Of a stretch of 64,000 nt of DNA, positions 34,630-43,797 are shown one piece after another. Made by a program: the position numbers and the translations under genes. The notes under the pieces are model-generated. The model was not told the DNA's origin, ran no database searches, and worked only from the letters and a program-made list of their open reading frames with translations. The stretch's first letter is position 1. Each line of letters opens with the position of its first letter. The DNA comes from Blastomonas fulva. GTDB taxonomy: Bacteria > Pseudomonadota > Alphaproteobacteria > Sphingomonadales > Sphingomonadaceae. The stretch lies in assembly GCF_003431825.1 (NCBI RefSeq), contig NZ_CP020083.1, positions 2,084,501 to 2,148,500 on the forward strand, read 5' to 3'.

Positions 34630-35499
34630 TCAGCCCAGCGGCGCAGGAAAGATCGACTGGCCGGTCTTGCCGGTGACTGCCTTGCAATACAGTCCGCGCA
34701 ACTCGCGCGTCGCCGAGAACAGATCGGTATGCCCCAGCACCGTTTCGGCTGCGCCCAGCATCAGCATGCCGTCATTCTCGAGCGATCTTTCGAGCTTGGA
34801 ATAGGCGATGTGCCGGGTCTCGGTGGCGAAATACATCAGAACGTTGCGGCACAGGATGATGTCGAACCGGCCCAGGTCGCCGCGCGGCTTGAGCAGATTG
34901 TCTTCCTTGAACGTCACCATGGCCTGCAGGCGCGGATCGATCACCCAATCCTCGCCGTCCTGGGTGAAATAGCGCAGCATGTAATCGACCGACAGCCCGC
35001 GCTGGATCTCGAACTGGCTGTAGCGCCCCAGCTTGGCGCGGCTGATGACCGATGCCGAAATGTCGGTGCCGACGATCTCGATCTTCCAGTCGACCCATTT
35101 CTCGCGCTCGGAATCGAACAGCATGGCGACCGAATAGGCTTCCTGCCCGGTCGATGTTCCTGCGCACCAGATGCGCAGCGTCTTGCGCTGGGCGCGGCGC
35201 TCACGCAGCGCGGGAAACGCCTCCGACCGCAGCGCTGCGAACATCGCGGTGTCGCGGAAGAAGAAGCTTTCGTTGTTGAGCATCGCATCGAGCGATTCCT
35301 GCAACAGCTTTTCATTGTCCGGATCGGACAGCACCGCGACCAGCGCGTCGAGATCGGGAATGCCCTGCGCCTTGAGCATCGGCGCCAGCGCGGTCTGGAT
35401 ACGCCAGTAGCGGCTCGGCGCAATCTGCTGCCCGGTGCGCGCTTCGAGCAGACCTGCAAGGATGCGGGTGGCATTGGTGGCGGGTTGGGAATGGATCAT
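34630..35499 (-). CDS. cheR: Chemotaxis protein methyltransferase CheR
   Basis: Methylates glutamates of chemoreceptors using SAM, 289 residues. The core has LRIWCAGTSTGQEAYSVAML, IVGTDIS, and the family motif FDIILCRNVLMYFATETR. The start at 35499 overlaps the cheB stop in ATGA, which settles the choice over an upstream ATG. It is the last gene of the che operon. No methyl-accepting receptor gene lies in the window. Confidence 0.93.
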   Translation of the reverse strand: MIHSQPATNATRILAGLLEARTGQQIAPSRYWRIQTALAPMLKAQGIPDLDALVAVLSDPDNEKLLQESLDAMLNNESFFFRDTAMFAALRSEAFPALRERRAQRKTLRIWCAGTSTGQEAYSVAMLFDSEREKWVDWKIEIVGTDISASVISRAKLGRYSQFEIQRGLSVDYMLRYFTQDGEDWVIDPRLQAMVTFKEDNLLKPRGDLGRFDIILCRNVLMYFATETRHIAYSKLERSLENDGMLMLGAAETVLGHTDLFSATRELRGLYCKAVTGKTGQSIFPAPLG

Positions 35500-36590
35500 T
35501 TCGGCTCCAGCCAGCAATCGGCGATGAACCGGGCAATTCCGGCGGGAGGAAGGATGACGCTGGCAAGACCGTCGCGCGCGATGGCGCCGGGCATGCCCCA
35601 GACGGTGCTGGACTGCGCATCCTGAACATAGATCGGCGCGCCGGTTGCGGCGAGTAGCCGCGCGCCCGACAGGCCGTCAGCGCCCATGCCGCTCAGCATC
35701 ACGCCCGCGCCATTGGCGCCAAAGCACTCGGCGACCGCAGCGAACATCGGATCGACCGAAGGCTTGTAGGCGGTGCCGGGCCATTCGGGGATCAGCGCGA
35801 TGCGCGTCTGGCCGCCGCTGTGCTGCAGGCCGAGATGCGCGGTGCCAGGAGCGCAATAGATATGCCCGCGCTGCAGCACCGCACCGTCCTGCGCCTGATG
35901 CACCGGGCGCAGCCCCAGATCGGCGATGTGGCGCACGAGAAACGGAATGAAGTCGGGCGGAAGATGCTGGGTCACCAGGATCGGCGCATCAATGCCAGGG
36001 TCGAGCCCGCGCAGCAGTTCGTGGATCGCGCTGATGCCACCGGTGGAGGATCCGATGGCGATGCAGTCCAGCGTTCCATGACTAGCAACGGGCCTTGCCG
36101 CCACTGGCGGCATCGCTTGGCGCGAGAACCGCGCCGCATCGCCCAGAATGCGCAACTTCTCGTGCAAGGCTGCGATGAAGCTTTGCGGATAGAACTGATG
36201 GTCGGGCTTGGACAGCGTGTCGCTCGCTCCCAGCGCCAGCGCCTTCAGCGTCGCGGGAGCGCCATCGGTGCAGTGCGAGGACAGCACCAGGATTCGCGCC
36301 TGCTTGCTGGCCGCGATGAGGTCGGGAAGCGCATCGAGCCCCGATCGGCGGGGCATCTCGATATCAAGCAGGACGATGTCGGCAGCTTCGGTGGCGAGAA
36401 AATCGAGCGCGGCCTGCGCCGAGGCGAGGCTGGCGCAGACCGAAAAGCCGGGTGCCTGCTCGACGATCCGCTGGATGATCGAGCGCATGACGAGGCTGTC
36501 GTCGACAATCAGCACACGGCTGACGGGCAACGCTTCGGGCACCAGCGGCGCTAGGCGCCGGGCAGATGCCACGGGATCAAGGCCGGTCAT
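35496..36590 (-). CDS. cheB: Chemotaxis response regulator methylesterase CheB
   Basis: A full-length CheB of 364 residues. The N-terminal receiver (VLIVDDSLVMRSI, phospho-Asp in IVLLDIEMP, Lys in LSKPD) is joined by a linker to the methylesterase domain. There, Ser is in AIGSSTGG, His in LVTQHLPPDF and Asp in MLSGMGADGLSG. It demethylates and deamidates receptors after phosphorylation by CheA. It lies 25 bases after cheY and is coupled to cheR. Confidence 0.95.
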   Translation of the reverse strand: MTGLDPVASARRLAPLVPEALPVSRVLIVDDSLVMRSIIQRIVEQAPGFSVCASLASAQAALDFLATEAADIVLLDIEMPRRSGLDALPDLIAASKQARILVLSSHCTDGAPATLKALALGASDTLSKPDHQFYPQSFIAALHEKLRILGDAARFSRQAMPPVAARPVASHGTLDCIAIGSSTGGISAIHELLRGLDPGIDAPILVTQHLPPDFIPFLVRHIADLGLRPVHQAQDGAVLQRGHIYCAPGTAHLGLQHSGGQTRIALIPEWPGTAYKPSVDPMFAAVAECFGANGAGVMLSGMGADGLSGARLLAATGAPIYVQDAQSSTVWGMPGAIARDGLASVILPPAGIARFIADCWLEPK

Positions 36591-36615
36591 GTGGTGGAGC
36601 CCCCCGCGCCGGTCC

Positions 36616-36981
36616 TCAGGCGCAGCCCACGATCTGCAGTTTGCTGTGCAGCGTTTCGCGGTCGAACGGCTTCATGACATATTCGTCCGCGCCTGCGTCG
36701 ATCGCCGCCTGGATATGGCCGCGGCCGTTTTCGGTGGTGCAGAAGACGACCTTTGGCCCGGCGCCGCCCTCGACCTTGCGCAGCGCGCACAGGAATTCCA
36801 TCCCGCTCATCACCGGCATGTTCCAGTCGAGCAGGACCACATCGGGCATCACGTCGCGGCACTGGTCCAGCGCCTCGCTGCCATCGGCGGCTTCGGAGAC
36901 GGTGAAGTCCAGCGTCTCCAGAATGTGCCGAGCGACCTTCCGGATTACCTTGCTATCGTCAACAACCAGACAGGTTTTCAT
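36616..36981 (-). CDS. cheY: Chemotaxis response regulator CheY
   Basis: A 121-residue single receiver domain: acidic pair in CLVVDDSKVIR, phospho-Asp in VVLLDWNMPVMSG, switch Thr in VFCTTEN, Lys in YVMKPF. The start at 36981 is the first residue of the domain. It follows cheW after a 112-base gap and precedes cheB by 25 bases. It most likely carries the signal to the flagellar switch or another output. Confidence 0.93.
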   Translation of the reverse strand: MKTCLVVDDSKVIRKVARHILETLDFTVSEAADGSEALDQCRDVMPDVVLLDWNMPVMSGMEFLCALRKVEGGAGPKVVFCTTENGRGHIQAAIDAGADEYVMKPFDRETLHSKLQIVGCA

Positions 36982-37093
36982 GGGCGCGGCCTCCTCGCAG
37001 CAATGTTGCCGCACTGAACATTAGGCCTGATTGGTAAGCAGCATGTTAACAGCGGTGATCGGCGGGCGCGGCTCACCGCAAAAACGCGCAAGA

Positions 37094-37528
37094 TCAGGCT
37101 GCGCGGCGCAGCGCGGGATTGACCATGTAATCGGGGTCGATCAGCAGATAGGTGCTGCCGTCGAAGTCGAGCAGCGCCCGGCCGATATCGCTCCACCCGG
37201 CAGGCAGCTGACCGGGCAGCGGGGCAGGGGCCACGACCGATTGCACCACGTCGATCACCGCATCGACCAGCAGGCCGTAATGGCATCCGCCGATGTTGAC
37301 GACGATCGCCGGTTGGCCGGGGGTCAGGTCTGCAGGCTCGCCGGTGACGAAGAACTGGCAGTCGATCAGCGTCAGCACCCGGCTGCGCAGCGCGAACAAC
37401 CCCGCGATGAACGGCGCAGCCGAAGGCACCGGCACCGATTCGCGAACATTGACCACGCTGTCGACCTGTTCTGCCGGGATGACGACCTTTTCCCCGGAGA
37501 TGACCGCGATCAGATACAGTTCTTTCAT
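37094..37528 (-). CDS. cheW: Chemotaxis coupling protein CheW
   Basis: A 144-residue CheW-domain protein that links receptors to CheA: LYLIAVISGEKVVIPAEQVDS, then VPSAAPFIAGLFALRSRVLTLID, the beta-barrel core. Its start overlaps the cheA stop in ATGA, so the two are translationally coupled and probably made in fixed ratio. Confidence 0.92.
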   Translation of the reverse strand: MKELYLIAVISGEKVVIPAEQVDSVVNVRESVPVPSAAPFIAGLFALRSRVLTLIDCQFFVTGEPADLTPGQPAIVVNIGGCHYGLLVDAVIDVVQSVVAPAPLPGQLPAGWSDIGRALLDFDGSTYLLIDPDYMVNPALRRAA

Positions 37529-39906
37529 GTGCCCAGCGCTCCGTTGCGCCCGTTGATCAGCCGACCCAGCAGGGCGGCCCGGTCATAGCGATAGATCGTG
37601 TCGGCATCCTGCGGATCGCCCGACAGCGTATCGCGCAGCCGGATGATCTCGCCGCTCAGCGCGGCGGGTGTTTCGGCGGAATCTCCGACGATGATGCTCA
37701 CTGCGGCGTCGCCGGGCTGTCCGTCGCCCGGAGCGCCGAAGACCGGTCGATAGCCGGCTGCCGAAACCAGCGGCGCAAGGATGTTGCGGGTCCAGGGGTC
37801 ATCGGTGCCGATCAGGCAGCATGCCGGCCGATCGGAGGACGGCGCGGGGCCCATCATGTTGCTGAACACCCAGTGCGGGTCGATCACCTCGATCTGCTGA
37901 TCGCCGATCAGCGCGATACCACCCACCAGGCCCGGCGCGCTCGCCGGTTCGACCTTTGCGGGCAGCCGGACGATATCGATCACGTCGTCGACCGCATAGA
38001 GCACATGGCGGGTCCCATCGCTGAGGTGCAGCAGCTTGGCATGACCCGATTGCGGGGGCTGGTCGAGCCCGAACACCGGACGGCTCTCGCCATCAATGCT
38101 CAGCCGCACCTGGCCACCGGCGAGCGCCAGCCGCGCGGCATCGACATCCTCGACGCGCTCGACCGCCGCCAGCGTCATCAGCCGCAACATGCCCGCGGCC
38201 TCGCGGAACAACAGCGCGGAGCCGCCATCGATCTCGGCGGCATCGGGCGCCTCGCCGCGCTGGCTTTCGTCGGGCCGCGCAAATTCATTGAGCTGCGCCC
38301 GGTTCGCCAGGCCCAGTGGATCGAGCAGCAGCATCGGGCGGCCATTGTCGGGCAGGGTGGTGCCTGCGTACAGGCCGTCGGCCATGATCACGGGCGCGCC
38401 GGGGCGGACCACCAGTTCCTCGTGATCGATCACCGCCTCGACCGCAAGCGCGTAGCGCAGTTCGGACGAGGCGTTGACGGTGATGATCGTGCGGTGGCGC
38501 GCAGCGGGGTTGGTGGCGCGTTCCAGCCCCAGCAGCGTTTCGAGCGCGACATGCGGCAGGCACTCGCCGCGGATATAGGCCAGATCGCGTCCGCCGACCT
38601 GCTGGATGCGCACCTGATCGTTGTTGTCGAACAGGATCTCGCGGATCGCCGAGCGTGGCATCGCGAATTCCTGGCCGCCCGCGCGCACGGTAAGGCACGG
38701 AATGATCGTAAGCGTCAGCGGCACGCGCAGGATGACGCGCAGCCCCTTGCCGGGATTGTTTTCCAGATCGATCGAGCCGCCGATCCGCTCGATGTTCGAG
38801 CGCACGACGTCCATGCCGACCCCGCGCCCGGAAATCGCGGTCACCTGGTCTGCGGTGGAAAGGCCTGGCGCAAAGATCAACTCGAGCCGCGCGCGTTCGC
38901 TCAGCGCGTGTATTTCCGATGCGCTGCGGACCTTTGCGGTCTGGGCGCGCGCCACCAATTTGTCGGTATCGATGCCGCGCCCGTCATCTGCGATCTCGAT
39001 CAGGATCTGGTTGCCCGACTGGCGCGCCGATATGCTCAGCCGACCGGTGGCGGGCTTGCCCGCAAGGCTGCGCGCGGCGGGCGATTCGATGCCATGATCG
39101 ATCGAGTTGCGGATGATATGGGTCAGCGGATCGCGGATCATCTCGATCATTTCGCGATCGAGTTCGACATTGCTGCCCGAGGTGCGCAGATCGACCTGCT
39201 TGCCGAGATCGGCGCACAGATCGCGGACCAGCCGCGGCAGGGGGGAGAAGATTCGTTCGATCCGCTGCATGCGGGTCTGGCCGATGGCATCGCGCATGTC
39301 GGCGATGCACGATGACAGCCGCTCGAAGGCGTTTTCGAGCACCGGGCCGTTCTGCTCGTCGCGCAGGCATCGCGCGACCTCGTTGCGCGCCAGCACCATG
39401 TCCGACACGCCGTTCATCAGATGATCGATAAGGTCGAGCGGCACGCGGATCGATCGGATGGCCGCCTGTCGGCGTGCGGCAGAGCCGGTGTCATTGGCGG
39501 GAATGCTAGGTTCGGGTGTGGCAGGCTCCGGCGCCTTGTGGTCGCGATCCAGCGCAGCGATCAGGTCTGAGTCCGATCCATCGGGCAGGGCCTCGCCCGA
39601 TTCCATGACCACGATCAGCTCGCCGATCCGGTCGATGATCCCGAGCACCGCATCGACCAGCGGGGCGGAAGCCTCGCGCTTGCCATCGCGGACCTGCGCC
39701 AGAACATCCTCTGCGGCATGGCTCAGCCGTTCGAACCTGGGCAGGTTGAGAAAGCCGCAGCTGCCCTTGACCGTGTGGACGAAGCGGAAAATGCTGTCGA
39801 GCCGGGTGCTGTCGTGCGGGTTCTGTTCCCACAGCACAAGTTCGCTGGCCAGCGCGTCCAGCGTTTCCCGGGTTTCAGCGATAAATTCCTGTATCAGGTC
39901 GTCCAT
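37525..39906 (-). CDS. cheA: Chemotaxis histidine kinase CheA with degenerate C-terminal receiver
   Basis: A 793-residue kinase from the ATG at 39906. Domain order: P1 Hpt (phospho-His H44 in FRFVHTVKGSCGF); a short linker instead of a P2 CheY-docking domain; P3 dimerisation; P4 ATPase (THIIRNSIDHGIE, ADDGRGID, GRGVGMDVV); P5 CheW-like; a second, degenerate CheW-like segment (about 570-690); and a final receiver-like fold (CCLIGTDDPWTR, IIVGDSAE) that lacks a proper phospho-Asp site. Such multi-part C-termini occur in alphaproteobacterial CheA proteins. It is preceded by chpT and coupled to cheW. Confidence 0.92.
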   Translation of the reverse strand: MDDLIQEFIAETRETLDALASELVLWEQNPHDSTRLDSIFRFVHTVKGSCGFLNLPRFERLSHAAEDVLAQVRDGKREASAPLVDAVLGIIDRIGELIVVMESGEALPDGSDSDLIAALDRDHKAPEPATPEPSIPANDTGSAARRQAAIRSIRVPLDLIDHLMNGVSDMVLARNEVARCLRDEQNGPVLENAFERLSSCIADMRDAIGQTRMQRIERIFSPLPRLVRDLCADLGKQVDLRTSGSNVELDREMIEMIRDPLTHIIRNSIDHGIESPAARSLAGKPATGRLSISARQSGNQILIEIADDGRGIDTDKLVARAQTAKVRSASEIHALSERARLELIFAPGLSTADQVTAISGRGVGMDVVRSNIERIGGSIDLENNPGKGLRVILRVPLTLTIIPCLTVRAGGQEFAMPRSAIREILFDNNDQVRIQQVGGRDLAYIRGECLPHVALETLLGLERATNPAARHRTIITVNASSELRYALAVEAVIDHEELVVRPGAPVIMADGLYAGTTLPDNGRPMLLLDPLGLANRAQLNEFARPDESQRGEAPDAAEIDGGSALLFREAAGMLRLMTLAAVERVEDVDAARLALAGGQVRLSIDGESRPVFGLDQPPQSGHAKLLHLSDGTRHVLYAVDDVIDIVRLPAKVEPASAPGLVGGIALIGDQQIEVIDPHWVFSNMMGPAPSSDRPACCLIGTDDPWTRNILAPLVSAAGYRPVFGAPGDGQPGDAAVSIIVGDSAETPAALSGEIIRLRDTLSGDPQDADTIYRYDRAALLGRLINGRNGALGT

Positions 39907-39991
39907 ATCCACCGTCCGCGAGCGCTTGAGCTCCGGTTTGCGCTGAATATGGTTAAGATCAGGTTGCGGCTGATCGGGCCGCGCGCCGGAT

Positions 39992-40642
39992 TCAGACGCG
40001 CAGCATGGCCCCGATGACCAGCGATTCCGGCGTGGCGGCGAGCTGGATATCGCCGCCGTTGCGACGCACGATCTGCTTGATCATATAGGCAGGTGCCGTG
40101 CGTGGGCTCATCGTGGCCTGGGCCAGATCGTCCGACAGCGCAGCGGCCACCGCAGCATCGATCACCACCTTGGGGCCGGTCGCATTGACCGCGATTTCGC
40201 AGGTGCCGCCATTTTCTTCCGCCGCGATGATCAGCTGACCGCCGCGCACCAGGCCGTCGAGGCCGATCAGCGCCAGGTTCAGCAGCACCTTGACCGCGGG
40301 CTTGGCGAGCAGATCGGACGGTACATGCCATTGCAGCTCGACCCGCGGCTTGTCTGCGACCAGCCCCTCGATCAGCTGGCGCGGCTCATTGACGTCCACC
40401 TTGTCGCCAAAGCCTCCCGCCGCGCCAAAGGCCAGGCGGAAGAATTTGAGCTTGCTGGCAGAGGCCCGGGCGCTGTCTGTCAGCAGCTCGATGCAGCGCG
40501 CGCGCATTTCCGGATCGGTCTCGTCCGCGAGCAGTTCCAGGCCGTTGTTCATCGCGCCGATCGGGCTCAGCAGATCATGGCAGAGCCGCGAACACAAAAG
40601 GCTGGCGAGGTCGATTTCAGACAGGTCTGCAGGACTGGACAT
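39992..40642 (-). CDS. chpT: Histidine phosphotransferase ChpT-like
   Basis: A 216-residue protein with a pseudo-kinase dimer fold. The phospho-His H22 lies in SLLCSRLCHDLLSPIGAMNN, a strong ChpT signature, and the C-terminal half is a HATPase-like domain without nucleotide-binding boxes. In Caulobacter ChpT relays phosphate from CckA to CtrA and CpdR. Here it is 85 bases upstream of cheA on the same strand, an arrangement I associate with alphaproteobacteria. It could therefore serve cell-cycle as well as chemotaxis signalling (inference). Confidence 0.9.
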   Translation of the reverse strand: MSSPADLSEIDLASLLCSRLCHDLLSPIGAMNNGLELLADETDPEMRARCIELLTDSARASASKLKFFRLAFGAAGGFGDKVDVNEPRQLIEGLVADKPRVELQWHVPSDLLAKPAVKVLLNLALIGLDGLVRGGQLIIAAEENGGTCEIAVNATGPKVVIDAAVAAALSDDLAQATMSPRTAPAYMIKQIVRRNGGDIQLAATPESLVIGAMLRV

Positions 40643-40813
40643 GGGCTGGGGCTGGCCTTTGGGAGGAAGGGACAGGAAAGCGTGCGCAGGCCGGTGGGCC
40701 GCGCCCCGCCGATGTGGCGAAAATGTCGCACAGGTTCAAGCCTTAATGCGGCAGCTGCGCGACCTCGCGCCAGCCGGTGCGCAAGATGGGGTGGCCAGAA
40801 GCGATCCGCAGGA

Positions 40814-41221
40814 TCAGTCGGCAAGCTCCAGATCAACCGGATCGAACCTGCCCAGCAATGCGCCTGCAGACTGCGCGCGCCAGCCGGTGATGGCTCGGCC
40901 TGCGATCACCAGCCACAGCCGGCCGTCGGCTGCGGCGCTGGCGGCATCGCAGGGGGACGGCTCGGCGCGGCCATTGGGGTGCGAATGAAAATGACCGATC
41001 AGTCTCTCGCCCCCCTGCCGCATCGCGCGTTCGGCCGCGATCAGCGCAGCCGGATCGATCTCGAACGCGCGGTCGGGCGTGTCCGACACATTGGCGACAG
41101 GCTGCATGCGGCGGATTGCACCGTCGTCGCCGAACAGCAGCCCGCAGCATTCGTGGGGGTGCGCCACCTCGGCCAGTGCAAGCATCTGGGCGTGGAGCGC
41201 GCTTGAAAGCATGATCTGCAT
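40814..41221 (-). CDS. JAMM/M67-family metallopeptidase
   Basis: A 135-residue Mov34/MPN-type protein from the ATG at 41221; a second ATG at 41212 is possible. The JAMM motif is complete: Glu in HPHECCGLLFG, and HFHSHPNGRAEPSPCDAA with the HxH, the Ser and the Asp. Bacterial members cleave ubiquitin-like or sulfur-carrier C-termini, or other isopeptide-like bonds. No sulfur-carrier gene is adjacent. The gene is divergent from the pseudouridine synthase, the two start codons being only 16 bases apart. Confidence 0.85.
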   Translation of the reverse strand: MQIMLSSALHAQMLALAEVAHPHECCGLLFGDDGAIRRMQPVANVSDTPDRAFEIDPAALIAAERAMRQGGERLIGHFHSHPNGRAEPSPCDAASAAADGRLWLVIAGRAITGWRAQSAGALLGRFDPVDLELAD

Positions 41222-41237
41222 CGGCCACAGCATAGCG

Positions 41238-42209
41238 ATGAATGCCGCGCAAACCAACACGCCCGCAAGCGAGCCTCTGACCGGCACAATCCCTGGCGGG
41301 GTCGACGGCCAGCGGATCGACGCGGGGCTGGCGCTGGCCGAACCCGGTTTGTCGCGCGAACGGATCAAGGCGCTGATCGTCCAGGGCGCGGTCACGATCG
41401 AGGGCAAGCCGGTCACCCGGCCTTCGGTGAAGCTGGCGGCGGGCCAGCGTTATGCCATAGCGGTCCCGGCAGCGCTGCCACTTGACACCCAGGCGCAGGA
41501 TATCGCGCTGTGCGTGGTGTACGAGGATGCCGATCTGCTGGTGATCGACAAGCCAGCAGGGCTGGTCGTGCACCCGGCGGCGGGGCATGCCGATGGCACT
41601 CTGGTCAACGCGCTGCTGCACCATTGCGCAGGCCAGCTTTCGGGCATCGGCGGGGTCGCGCGGCCGGGAATCGTCCACCGGATCGACAAGGACACCTCGG
41701 GGCTGCTGGTGGTCGCCAAGACCGATGCCGCGCATCTGGGGCTGGCGGCGCAGTTCGCCGAACATTCGATCAACCGGCGCTATGTCGCGATCGTGCAGGG
41801 ACGGCCAAGCCCAGCCGATGGCACGGTCCGCGGCAATATCGGGCGCAGCGATCATGACCGCAAGAAGATGGCGATGGTGGGGGAGGGGCGGGGCAAGCAC
41901 GCGGTCACCCATTTCACTACCGAGGAGCGGCTGAGCGGGGCCACCCGGATCGAGTGCCAGCTGGAAACCGGGCGCACGCATCAGGTGCGCGTCCATATGG
42001 CCAGCATCGGCCATGCGCTGCTCGGCGACCCGCTCTATTCCAAGCCGCCAAAGCCCTTGCGGGACCTGCTCAAAGCCGTGGATTTCCGTCGTCAGGCATT
42101 GCACGCGCAGCGGCTCGGGTTTATACATCCGGTGACGAAATCTGAATGCGACTTTTTTAGTCCGATTCCGGCCGACATGGCGGAACTTTTGGATAGATTG
42201 CGTGTTTAG
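41238..42209 (+). CDS. RluA-family 23S rRNA pseudouridine synthase
   Basis: A 323-residue protein. An N-terminal S4 RNA-binding domain (GLSRERIKALIVQGAVTIEG) precedes the RluA catalytic domain, with the active-site Asp in VHRIDKDTSGLLVVAKT. Further family motifs are LVIDKPAGLVVHPA and the C-terminal ETGRTHQVRVHMASIGHALLGDP. The S4 plus RluA layout matches RluD (U1911/1915/1917 of 23S rRNA), but RluC-like function cannot be excluded. The ATG at 41238 is used; the upstream open frame overlaps the JAMM gene. Confidence 0.9.
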   Translation: MNAAQTNTPASEPLTGTIPGGVDGQRIDAGLALAEPGLSRERIKALIVQGAVTIEGKPVTRPSVKLAAGQRYAIAVPAALPLDTQAQDIALCVVYEDADLLVIDKPAGLVVHPAAGHADGTLVNALLHHCAGQLSGIGGVARPGIVHRIDKDTSGLLVVAKTDAAHLGLAAQFAEHSINRRYVAIVQGRPSPADGTVRGNIGRSDHDRKKMAMVGEGRGKHAVTHFTTEERLSGATRIECQLETGRTHQVRVHMASIGHALLGDPLYSKPPKPLRDLLKAVDFRRQALHAQRLGFIHPVTKSECDFFSPIPADMAELLDRLRV

Positions 42210-42285
42210 GTTGCAAGTCGAAATGCGATCCCCAAGACGGGCGCTCCTTCGAGGCCCGAAAAACGGATTGGCAGAAAGGGAAAAC

Positions 42286-43191
42286 ATGAGCGCGACCAGA
42301 AGTGTCCCGGCCACCATCCCCGCCCTTGGCGGAGAGGCGAGCCTGAACCGTTATCTCACCGAAATCCGGAAATATCCGCTGCTCAAGCCCGAGCAGGAAT
42401 ACATGCTCGCCAAGCGCTATCAGGAACATCAGGATCCTGAGGCTGCCGCGCAGCTGGTCACCTCGCACTTGCGTCTCGTCGCGAAGATCGCGATGGGCTA
42501 CCGCGGCTATGGCCTGCCGGTCAGCGAGCTGATCTCCGAAGGCAATATCGGCCTGATGCAGGGGGTGAAGAAATTCGAGCCGGATCGTGGCTTCCGCCTC
42601 GCGACCTATGCGATGTGGTGGATCAAGGCATCGATCCAGGAATACATCCTGCGCAGCTGGAGCCTCGTCAAGATGGGCACCACCGCCGCGCAGAAGAAGC
42701 TGTTCTTCAACCTTCGCCGGATGAAGAACAACCTGCGTGCGTTCGAGGATGGCGATCTGCATCCCGACGACGTGACGACTATCGCGACCAAGCTGGGCGT
42801 GTCTGAAACCGAAGTTGTCAACATGAACCGCCGCATGGCGATGGGGGGTGATGCGTCGCTCAACGTCTCGATGCGCGAGGATGGCGACGGCCAGTGGATG
42901 GATTGGCTGACCGACGATGCGCCTTTGCAGGACGTAGCTGTCGCCGATGCGCAGGAAGCATCGATGCGGCACGAAATGCTGGGCGAGGCGCTGCAGGCGC
43001 TGAACGAGCGCGAGCGGCACATTCTCAACGAACGGCGTCTGGTCGATGACCCCAAGACGCTCGAGGAGCTGAGCCAGGTCTACAATGTCAGCCGCGAGCG
43101 CGTGCGCCAGATCGAGGTGCGCGCTTTCGAAAAGCTGCAAAAGGCCATGCACCGGCTTGTCAGCGACAAGCAGATGGCGCTGGCCGGCTGA
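42286..43191 (+). CDS. rpoH: RNA polymerase heat-shock sigma factor (sigma-32)
   Basis: A 301-residue sigma-70-family factor. Regions are visible in order: 1.2 and 2.1 (LNRYLTEIRKYPLL, HLRLVAKIAMGY), 2.4 (FRLATYAMWWIKASIQEYIL), the RpoH box QKKLFFNLRRMK, and 4.2 (RERVRQIEVRAFEKLQ). It directs transcription of chaperones and proteases. It starts 76 bases after the pseudouridine synthase stop. Alphaproteobacteria often have two rpoH copies; only one lies here. Confidence 0.96.
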   Translation: MSATRSVPATIPALGGEASLNRYLTEIRKYPLLKPEQEYMLAKRYQEHQDPEAAAQLVTSHLRLVAKIAMGYRGYGLPVSELISEGNIGLMQGVKKFEPDRGFRLATYAMWWIKASIQEYILRSWSLVKMGTTAAQKKLFFNLRRMKNNLRAFEDGDLHPDDVTTIATKLGVSETEVVNMNRRMAMGGDASLNVSMREDGDGQWMDWLTDDAPLQDVAVADAQEASMRHEMLGEALQALNERERHILNERRLVDDPKTLEELSQVYNVSRERVRQIEVRAFEKLQKAMHRLVSDKQMALAG

Positions 43192-43401
43192 ACATTCGCC
43201 CGGGGGCGCCAGGCCCCCCACGACCTTGATCCCCAAGGGTCGCACCTGTGGACGGAAGCGGGATGGCCATGCTGTCCCGCTTCACTCACATCTGGCGTCT
43301 GTAAAATTTCGCCCGGCACGCGGCAGACCGGACAATAAAGCGGGCGCAAGCGATGCAAAACCATCTTCCCCTTTCCGCTCCCACGCATTAAGCGGGCTGC
43401 C

Positions 43402-43797
43402 ATGGGACTATTGGGAAAAATCTTCACCTGGTGGGACGGCGCAACCGTCGGCACGCATCTGTTCAGCGCCCTGAACGGCGAGAAGGTCGGCGAGGACCAT
43501 CAGGGCAACACCTATTTCCGCTCCAAGCCCAAAAAGGGCCAGAAGGAGCGCCGGTGGGTGCTGTACAAGGGCGCCAATGATGCGAGCCGGGTGCCTTCCG
43601 AATGGCATGGCTGGTTGCACAACAGCTATGATGCGGTACCCGAAAGCCATCTGCCGCCCCCGCGCATATGGGAAAAGGACTATGTCCCCAACCTGACTGG
43701 AACCACCGGTGCCTATCGCCCTGCAGGCTCGCTCGACCGGGGCGGGGTGCGCGCTGCGGCGACTGGCGACTATGAAGCGTGGACTCCCGAGGCGTGA
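43402..43797 (+). CDS. NADH:ubiquinone oxidoreductase accessory subunit (NDUFA12 family)
   Basis: A 131-residue homologue of the mitochondrial complex I B17.2/NDUFA12 subunit, found in alphaproteobacteria. Recognisable segments are TWWDGATVGTHLF, GNTYFRSKPKKGQKERRWV, and PSEWHGWLHNSYDAVP. It probably sits on the peripheral arm of complex I. Its stop overlaps the GTG start of the DUF2155 gene in GTGA. Confidence 0.92.
   Translation: MGLLGKIFTWWDGATVGTHLFSALNGEKVGEDHQGNTYFRSKPKKGQKERRWVLYKGANDASRVPSEWHGWLHNSYDAVPESHLPPPRIWEKDYVPNLTGTTGAYRPAGSLDRGGVRAAATGDYEAWTPEA

Noticed and set aside
43192..43225. Terminator after rpoH
   Set aside because: GC-rich complementary runs are present but there is no stable stem followed by T residues.
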